Shown piece after piece: positions 58,400 to 64,000 of a stretch of 64,000 bases of DNA; the stretch's first letter is position 1; every line of letters begins with the position of its first letter. Origin of the DNA: Mobilicoccus massiliensis (GTDB taxonomy: Bacteria; Actinomycetota; Actinomycetes; Actinomycetales; Dermatophilaceae). The notes beneath the pieces are model-generated. The model was not told the DNA's origin. It was given only the letters and a program-made list of their open reading frames with translations, and ran no database searches. The stretch spans positions 124,001-188,000 of the forward strand of contig NZ_LN651326.1 of assembly GCF_000826525.2 (NCBI RefSeq), written 5' to 3'. Made by a program: the position numbers and the translations under genes.

Positions 58400-59335
58400 A
58401 TGGCGGCCCCGGACGTTCTCGACGAGCTCTACGGAGCCGACCTCGCCGAGTTCGTCGCCACCCGCACCCGGCTCGCCAAGGACGCACGCGAGGCGGGTGA
58501 CCGTGACCTCGCCGCGCGGATCACCGCGCTGCGCAAGCCCACGGTCGCCGCATGGGCCGTCAATCGGCTCGTGCGCGAGCGCCCCGTCGAGATCGAACGG
58601 CTCCTCGACCTCGGACGACGAATGCGCCAGGCCCAGGCCTCCCTCGACGTGGCCACGATGCAGTCGTTGCGGCGCGAACGTGACTCGACCCTCGAATCCT
58701 TCACGCGGGCGGCCGGGTTCGTCGCCGACGCCGGCGGACACGGGTTGAGCGTCTCCGCGAGCGATGCCGTCCGCGCGACCTGCGTGGCGGCCCTCGCCGA
58801 CGAGAAGGCGGCCGAGGCCGTCGCGAGCGGCGCTCTCGTGCGCACCCTCGACTACGCCGGGTTCGGTGAGGTCGACCTCGACGACGCCGTCGCCGAGGGT
58901 TTCATCGCCCCGGCCCGACGCGCGGCGCCGGCCCACGAGCAGCAGATCGACACCACCGATGAGTCGGCGACCGCCGTGGCCCCGGGTTCAGGGGACGCAC
59001 CGCACCCACCCGAGGAGACCGCCCCGGACACGTCGACCGAGCGCAGAGCACGCGACGACTCCGCCGCTCGGCGCGCACTGCGACGACGTCTCGAGGAGCA
59101 GGTGACCCTCGCCGATCACGAACTCGCACGCGCGTCGCTCGTCGTCGCCGACCGCGAGCAGAAGGCCGAGAAAGCGGCCGCCCGGGTCGACGAACTCGCC
59201 CGCCTGCTCGACGCGGCCCGCGACGAGGCGGCCCGCAAGGAGGACGCGGCGCAGACCGCCCGCGACGATCGGGATGCGGCCTCCGAGGCCTACGAGCAGG
59301 TCAGACGCCGCCTCGGCGACCTGCCGACCGTGTAG
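58400..59335 (+). CDS. Conserved actinobacterial coiled-coil protein of unknown function
   Basis: 311 residues. The N-terminal region (LYGADLAEFVATRTRLAKDA, ITALRKPTVAAWAVNRLVRE) is a recognisable but uncharacterised actinobacterial pattern. Residues 60-165 are helical, 165-215 a low-complexity Ala/Pro/Glu linker, and 215-305 a long charged coiled coil (EQVTLADHELARASLVVADR onward). No signal peptide or membrane helix. It stands alone, divergent from the amylase gene. I cannot assign a function. Confidence 0.8.
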   Translation: MAAPDVLDELYGADLAEFVATRTRLAKDAREAGDRDLAARITALRKPTVAAWAVNRLVRERPVEIERLLDLGRRMRQAQASLDVATMQSLRRERDSTLESFTRAAGFVADAGGHGLSVSASDAVRATCVAALADEKAAEAVASGALVRTLDYAGFGEVDLDDAVAEGFIAPARRAAPAHEQQIDTTDESATAVAPGSGDAPHPPEETAPDTSTERRARDDSAARRALRRRLEEQVTLADHELARASLVVADREQKAEKAAARVDELARLLDAARDEAARKEDAAQTARDDRDAASEAYEQVRRRLGDLPTV

Positions 59336-59604
59336 CTCGCCCATCAACGCCTCGGCGCGAACCCGGCAAGCGCGGATCCCGATGTCGCACAGCCGAGCTC
59401 CCACGCCTCGCGGTCGCGGCACGGACCCACCTCGACGTCACCTCCCTGGCCCTGATCGTTCTCCTGCGGGGCGCCGGAACGTCACCCTGCCTTCCTAGCG
59501 TCCCCGGGAGTACCACGACTCGGACGCCGATCGCACGTTCGTGCCACTCCAACAACACCGGGTCGGGGGTACGGCCACCCTTCGACCAGCTGAGGACTCC
59601 TGCC

Positions 59605-61557
59605 ATGACCGAACAGATCGACATCGACGACATCAGCAGCAATCCGAGCCCCAACCGCCACTTCGGCGAGGTGCTCGAGGCCAACATCTCCCGCCGCAGC
59701 GTCCTCGGCGGGACGATCGGCGTCGCGGCCGTCGGCTTCTTCGCCGGCGCCCCCATGGCGCAGGCGGCCACGGTGCCCGCCACGACGACGACCTCCCTCG
59801 CCGCCGACAAGCACCGTCGCCCGCTCATGGGCTTCAAGTCCGTTCCGGTGAGCAAGGACGACACGGTCCACGTGCCCGAGGGCTACACGGCCGAGGTCCT
59901 CATCCCGTGGGGCACGCCCATCCACTCCGGCGGCCCGGCGTGGAAGAAGAACGCGGCCAACACCAGCCGCGACCAGGCCGTGCAGGTCGGGTTCAACCAC
60001 GACGGCATGCACTTCTTCCCGTTCGACACCCGCGGCCGCATGAAGAGCCGCGGCGGCAAGCACGACAACAACGGCGCCGGCCTGCTCGTGCTCAACCACG
60101 AGTACACCGACCCCGCGCTGCTCACGCCCGACGGCCTCGAGGGCGAGATGACCCTCGAGAAGGCCCGCAAGCACCAGCACGCCCACGGCGTCACCGTGAT
60201 GTCGGTGCGGCAGAAGCGCGACGGCTCCTGGGCCCACGGCGACTCCCCGTTCAACCGTCGCATCCACGTCAACACCCCCGTCACGTTCTCGGGCCCGGCG
60301 GCCGGCGACCCGCGCCTCAAGGCCAAGACCCCGCCCCGCGGCACGCTCAACAACTGCTCCATGGGCCACACGCCGTGGGGCACCTACGTGACGTGCGAGG
60401 AGAACTGGAACCAGTACTTCGGCACCACCGCCAAGGACCACAAGGCCACCGACGAGGAGAAGCGCTACGGCCTGCCCACCGGCGGCACCGAGTACCGCTG
60501 GGAAGAGGTCGACGAGCGCTTCGACATCGTCAAGGACCCCAACGAGCAGTACCGGTTCGGTTGGTGCGTCGAGATCGACCCCTTCGACCCCGACTCCACG
60601 CCCGTCAAGCGCACCGCGCTCGGCCGCGTCAAGCACGAGAACTGCTACTTCGCGGAGTCCCGCGGCCGCGTCGTCTCCTACAACGGTGACGACCAGGACG
60701 GCGAGTACATCTACAAGTTCGTCGGCTCCTCGCCCTGGCGTTCGGTGCGGGCCCGCGGCAAGAGCCCCCTCGACGAGGGCACCCTCTACGTCGCCCGGTT
60801 CGACGAGGACGGCACGGGCGTCTGGCTGCCCCTCGTCTTCGGCCAGGGCCCCCTCACCAAGGCCAACGGGTGGAAGGACCAGGCCGACGTGCTCGTGCGC
60901 ACCCGTCGCGCCGCCGACGCCGTGGGCGCCACCAAGATGGACCGCCCCGAGTGGATCACCGAGAACCCCAAGACGGGCCACCTCTTCTGCACCCTCACCA
61001 ACGGCAAGTCCGGCCCCAGCCCGGCCAACCCGCGCAAGCCCAACCCGTACGGCCACATCATCCGTTGGATGGAGACCGGCGGAGACAAGACCGGCACGAC
61101 GTTCGAGTGGGACATCTTCGTGCTCGCCGGCGACCCCACCAAGGACCCGATGGTCAACATCAACGGCGACGCCTTCGGCTCCCCCGACGGCCTGTGGGGC
61201 GACCCGCTGGGCCGCCTCTGGATCGAGACCGACGTCTCCAACTCCACGCAGAACATCAAGGAGTACGAGAACCTCGGCAACAACCAGATGCTCTGCGCCG
61301 ACCCCCACACCCGCGAGATCCGCCGGTTCCTCACCGGCCCCCGCGGCTGCGAGATCACCGGCGTCAGCGCCACCCCCGACCTGCGCACGATGTTCGTCAA
61401 CATCCAGCACCCGGGCGAGGAGACCAAGGCCTGGGGCAAGCCGACCCCGGCGAACCCCAACGCCGTGAGCTCCTGGCCCGAGCACGACAAGTCGAGCCGC
61501 CCGCGCTCCGCGACGATCGTCATCCGCCGCAAGGACGGCGAGATCATCGGCTCCTGA
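59605..61557 (+). CDS. phoX: PhoX-type secreted phosphatase (DUF839, Tat-exported)
   Basis: 650 residues. The twin-arginine signal ISRRSVLGGTIGVAAVGFFA ends near AQAA. The DUF839/PhoX body is recognised by FNHDGMHFFPF, LVLNHEYTD, NNCSMGHTPWGTYVTCEENW and DGLWGDPLGRLWIETDVSNS, residues that build the iron-calcium active site of PhoX phosphatases. It would release phosphate from organic esters outside the cell. GAGGA lies 9 nt before the ATG. Upstream, GTTCTCC and CGTCACC elements near 59458-59490 may be a poor PhoP box. A strong hairpin follows the gene. Confidence 0.9.
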   Translation: MTEQIDIDDISSNPSPNRHFGEVLEANISRRSVLGGTIGVAAVGFFAGAPMAQAATVPATTTTSLAADKHRRPLMGFKSVPVSKDDTVHVPEGYTAEVLIPWGTPIHSGGPAWKKNAANTSRDQAVQVGFNHDGMHFFPFDTRGRMKSRGGKHDNNGAGLLVLNHEYTDPALLTPDGLEGEMTLEKARKHQHAHGVTVMSVRQKRDGSWAHGDSPFNRRIHVNTPVTFSGPAAGDPRLKAKTPPRGTLNNCSMGHTPWGTYVTCEENWNQYFGTTAKDHKATDEEKRYGLPTGGTEYRWEEVDERFDIVKDPNEQYRFGWCVEIDPFDPDSTPVKRTALGRVKHENCYFAESRGRVVSYNGDDQDGEYIYKFVGSSPWRSVRARGKSPLDEGTLYVARFDEDGTGVWLPLVFGQGPLTKANGWKDQADVLVRTRRAADAVGATKMDRPEWITENPKTGHLFCTLTNGKSGPSPANPRKPNPYGHIIRWMETGGDKTGTTFEWDIFVLAGDPTKDPMVNINGDAFGSPDGLWGDPLGRLWIETDVSNSTQNIKEYENLGNNQMLCADPHTREIRRFLTGPRGCEITGVSATPDLRTMFVNIQHPGEETKAWGKPTPANPNAVSSWPEHDKSSRPRSATIVIRRKDGEIIGS

Positions 61558-61615
61558 CGTCGCTGATCGACCACACGACTCGACGTCGCTCACGTCACTG
61601 ACGTCGGCGCACCGG

Positions 61616-61641
61616 AGGCGGACCCCCACGGGGGTCCGCCT
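61616..61641 (+). terminator. Terminator hairpin after phoX
   Basis: AGGCGGACCCCC and GGGGGTCCGCCT are exact complements with a minimal loop. A TTCGTCGTGTCG stretch follows, moderately T-rich. It is 58 bp beyond the phoX stop and can also serve the convergent oleD gene. Confidence 0.8.
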
Positions 61642-61729
61642 TCGTCGTGTCGTAGGTCGGTGATGCCGGGTCGCGGGGGCGTACGTGGTGCCCGCCCGCG
61701 ACGACCCGTGCCGACGTCGCGACCGAGGG

Positions 61730-62737
61730 TCAGCCGCCGGCCGCGGCGAGGCGGGCGAAGCCCTCGTCGAGACTCACCCGCGGCGTCCAACCGAGTGCGT
61801 CGCGGGTGCGGCGCTGGTCGAACCAGTGCGCGGTGGTGACCTGCTCGACGAGAAAGCGCGTCAGCGGAGGATCGTCGTCGTCGCCGAGACCGAAGCGATC
61901 ACGCACCGCGGTGAGGACGTCGACCGCGCTGCCCGCGACGAGCGCGAGTCGCGTCGGGATTCTCCGAGGCTCGGCGTCGGCACCGCCGGCGCGGGCCCAG
62001 GCGGCGAAGATCTCCGAGACCGGGCGCGGCTCTCCGTTGGTGACGACGAACGCCTCACCACGCACCTGCTCACAGCGGTCGAGGGCGGCCACGAATGCAT
62101 CGACGGCGTTGTCGACGTACGTCGTGTCGACGAGTGCGGCCCCCGACCCGATCACCGGCAGCCGCCCGGCCTGCGCCCGACGGATGACGCGGGCCACGAG
62201 CTGGGTGTCACCCGGCCCCCACACGAGGTGCGGACGGACGACCGTGACCGCCGGGCCGCGGCCGTCCCGTCGCGCTCGGGCGTCGGCCGCGAGCGCGATG
62301 CGTTCGGAGATCGCCTTGCTCCGGGCGTACGACCCGCGGGCCCGCTCGGGGTCGGCCGGGCCCGCGCCCTCGCCGACGATGGACGCTCCCGCGTGCGCGA
62401 CCGACGGACTCGACGTGTGGACCAGCCGCGGCACGTCATGACGGACGCAGGCTTCGACGATCGTGCGTGTGCCGACGACGTTGGCGCGCACGTAGTCGGG
62501 CCACGCGCCGGTGACGTTGACCTTGGCCGCGAGGTGGATCACCGCCTCCTGACCGGAGACGGCCCGCGAGACGGCATCGGCGTCGGCGACGTCTGCGAGC
62601 ACCTCGTGCACGCCGATCTGCTGCGCGAGCCCGCTCGTCCGCCGCTGCAGGACCGTGACCTCGTCACCTCGTGACGCGAGAGCACGCGCGACTCCCCCGC
62701 CGAGCATCCCCGATGCGCCGGTGACGAGGACCTTCAT
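61730..62737 (-). CDS. oleD: NAD(P)-dependent short-chain reductase, OleD-like (2-alkyl-3-ketoalkanoate reductase)
   Basis: 335 residues. The N-terminal Rossmann motif VTGASGMLGGGVARAL, LAADVADAD and the extended-SDR catalytic SYARSKAISER are those of 3-beta-HSD/OleD reductases. VDTTYVDNAVDAFVAALDRC is the usual substrate-domain motif. OleD reduces the beta-keto acid made by OleA in long-chain olefin synthesis. The ATG of MKVLVTGASG overlaps the stop of the AMP-ligase gene by 4 bp, so the two form an operon and support the ole assignment. Confidence 0.85.
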   Translation of the reverse strand: MKVLVTGASGMLGGGVARALASRGDEVTVLQRRTSGLAQQIGVHEVLADVADADAVSRAVSGQEAVIHLAAKVNVTGAWPDYVRANVVGTRTIVEACVRHDVPRLVHTSSPSVAHAGASIVGEGAGPADPERARGSYARSKAISERIALAADARARRDGRGPAVTVVRPHLVWGPGDTQLVARVIRRAQAGRLPVIGSGAALVDTTYVDNAVDAFVAALDRCEQVRGEAFVVTNGEPRPVSEIFAAWARAGGADAEPRRIPTRLALVAGSAVDVLTAVRDRFGLGDDDDPPLTRFLVEQVTTAHWFDQRRTRDALGWTPRVSLDEGFARLAAAGG

Positions 62738-64000
62738 CGCTCGCTCCGACCGGCGAGGACCGACTCGGCCCACGCCGCGAGTTCGGCGCGGTCGATCTTG
62801 CTCTGGTGGCGGATGTCGACGGGCATCGCGGCGCGTACGAGCACCGCGGCGACGGGCACTCCCGCGAGCGCGCGCACCTCGTCGGCGAGTTCGTCGCCCG
62901 CGAGGACCCGGCGCGGGTCGCTCTCCCGCTGCGTCACGGCCTCCTCGTCACCCACGGTGACGACCACGACGATCTGCTGCACGCCGGCGGGCCCGACACC
63001 CACGACCGCGGCCGAGCCGACCTGCGACGACGTCTCGACCCGCTGCTCGATGCCGACCGGGGTGACCGGCCCGCGCGGGGTGTGGACGACGTGGACCCGG
63101 CGGCCCTCGACCCACAGCCGGCCGGCGTCGTCGAGGTGACCGACGTCGCCGGAGCGGTGCCAGCCGCGGGGATGGTCGGCCGCGGCGTGGTCGACGGCCC
63201 AGAGCTGGTCGTAACGGTCCTTCATGTGGGCGGCGCGCACGCAGATCTCCCCGGTCACTCCGGGCTCGGTGGTCAGCGGGCCGTCGCCGTCACCGTGCTC
63301 ACGGGCCAGGGGGGCGATCGCGATCGACACCCCGTCGAGCGGCACACCGACGCACACGCCCTCCTGGGTCTCGCCTGACTCCGCGATCTGTTCGAGCTCG
63401 GCGAGCGTCACGTCGGAGACCGGCAGGCACTCGGTCATGCCGTACGGCGTGTGCATCTCGGCGACGGGAAAGACGCTGCGGAGTTCCTGGAGCAACGTGA
63501 GCGGCACGGGCGCCCCGGCCGACATGACGATCCCGACCCGTGAGAGCGCCGTGCGCTGGGCCTCGTCCACGTCGGCGGCCGTGCGGAGCACGTTGCGCAG
63601 CGCGGCCGGTGAGGCGAAGACCGTCGTCGCGTCGGCGGCGCGGATCGCGTCGGCGAGGGCCGCCGCGGTGAGGGTCGACGGGGCCGTGACCTGCATGTCC
63701 GGCACGATGCCGGCCACTCCGAGCGCGGCGCCGTAGAGCGCGAACGGCGCGAAGGCCGCGCCGAGACGATCCCCCGGGCGGAGCCGGTAGATGTGGCCGA
63801 AGCCGCCGATCTGCGCACGGATCTGGTCGACGGTGTAGACGACGCCCTTGCTCGGCCCGGTCGCACCGGAGGTGAACAACACGGCCGCGTCCGACGATCC
63901 GGCGCGGCCGAGTGCGCCGAGGTCGCCCAGCCGCTCGCCGTGCCCGGCGAGATCCCGGCCTCGGGCGATGAGCTCGCGCAGCGACGACTGCACGCCGAGC
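62734..64000 (-). CDS. oleC: AMP-binding beta-lactone synthetase, OleC-like (5' truncated by window)
   Basis: At least 420 residues, open at the right edge. The adenylation core includes LFTSGATGPSKGVVYT, HTPYGMTECLPVSDVTLAEL, GVTGEICVRAAHMKDRYDQL and HRSGDVGHLDDAGRLWVEGR. The closing IRHQSKIDRAEL supplies the conserved Lys. This pattern is that of OleC, which converts the OleD product to a beta-lactone on the way to long-chain olefins. Coupling to oleD by a 4-bp overlap supports the call. In Micrococcus oleB and oleC are fused; whether this is so here lies outside the window. Confidence 0.85.
   Translation of the reverse strand, partial: LGVQSSLRELIARGRDLAGHGERLGDLGALGRAGSSDAAVLFTSGATGPSKGVVYTVDQIRAQIGGFGHIYRLRPGDRLGAAFAPFALYGAALGVAGIVPDMQVTAPSTLTAAALADAIRAADATTVFASPAALRNVLRTAADVDEAQRTALSRVGIVMSAGAPVPLTLLQELRSVFPVAEMHTPYGMTECLPVSDVTLAELEQIAESGETQEGVCVGVPLDGVSIAIAPLAREHGDGDGPLTTEPGVTGEICVRAAHMKDRYDQLWAVDHAAADHPRGWHRSGDVGHLDDAGRLWVEGRRVHVVHTPRGPVTPVGIEQRVETSSQVGSAAVVGVGPAGVQQIVVVVTVGDEEAVTQRESDPRRVLAGDELADEVRALAGVPVAAVLVRAAMPVDIRHQSKIDRAELAAWAESVLAGRSER

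Noticed and set aside
58289..58936. Extension of the amylase frame to a start at 58936
   Set aside because: This part is antisense to the coiled-coil gene; the ATG at 58288 begins the recognisable GH13 protein.
59458..59490. PhoP box before phoX
   Set aside because: GTTCTCC and CGTCACC are present but not as clean 11-bp direct repeats; too weak to call as a site.
1..64000. tRNA or rRNA genes, insertion sequences, integrases
   Set aside because: Intergenic regions were read for cloverleaf signatures and transposase motifs; none was convincing, though a model-based scan was not possible.

Overview
The window is high-GC DNA with dense, often overlapping genes (many ATGA/TGATG junctions), NarL-type two-component systems, Tat-exported proteins, a Micrococcus-type ole pair and an EfeUOB iron system. 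This points to an actinobacterium, probably of the order Micrococcales. No rRNA or tRNA gene and no transposase was recognised. All calls come from reading the sequence; no database search was run.

Layout. 1-7.3 kb: a small siderophore-like locus. It holds the end of a carrier-thioesterase gene, a dehydroshikimate dehydratase/VOC fusion, a secreted esterase and a complete adenylation-carrier-thioesterase gene. 7.3-12.8 kb: a glutathionyl-hydroquinone reductase-like enzyme, Tag glycosylase, an NlpC/P60 hydrolase behind a probable c-di-AMP riboswitch, a ThrE-type exporter and a Nudix hydrolase. 12.4-17.1 kb: lipoprotein, FtsX permease and ATPase, divergent from a kinase/regulator pair. 17.2-23.2 kb: a large secreted nuclease, a second kinase/regulator pair, a SnoaL-like protein and a WYL regulator. 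23.3-28.3 kb: an accessory patch with a PIN toxin module, a RelE/Phd module, a RelE remnant, a small RCC1 propeller protein and an ABM-VOC chimera. 28.3-40.8 kb: VOC protein, EfeUOB iron uptake with a candidate DtxR/IdeR box, GtrA, hemerythrin, EamA, a TetR-ABC operon and two cyclic-di-GMP proteins. 41.1-44.6 kb: a sulfide/persulfide detoxification cluster with two CsoR/CstR-type operators. 44.8-57.0 kb: an acetyltransferase, then a complete type I-G (formerly I-U) CRISPR-Cas island. 57.0-64.0 kb: alpha-amylase, a coiled-coil protein, PhoX and an oleD-oleC pair running off the right edge.

How the parts fit. The cas genes form one leftward operon (cas3-csx17-csb1-csb2-cas4/1-cas2). It reads toward a leader and a 25-repeat array, which is also transcribed leftward. 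One 46-nt 'spacer' is not an acquired spacer. It joins the first 15 nt of the neighbouring spacer to the last 31-32 nt of the leader, which is the scar of a tandem duplication across the old leader-array junction. It divides the array into 9 older and 14 younger spacers. The whole island lies between an intact acetyltransferase gene and a second 33-nt copy of that gene's 3' end. The two copies differ only at four synonymous sites. The PIN toxin module at 23.5 kb is framed in the same way by a second, diverged copy of a 3' gene end.

Other notable points are a thioesterase domain that has lost both its Ser and its His, a palindromic intergenic repeat present twice between convergent genes, a Thr/Ser-rich 57-codon frame with a hairpin ahead of the siderophore gene, and an in-frame 135-bp duplication in the nuclease gene whose changes look like a possible assembly fault.
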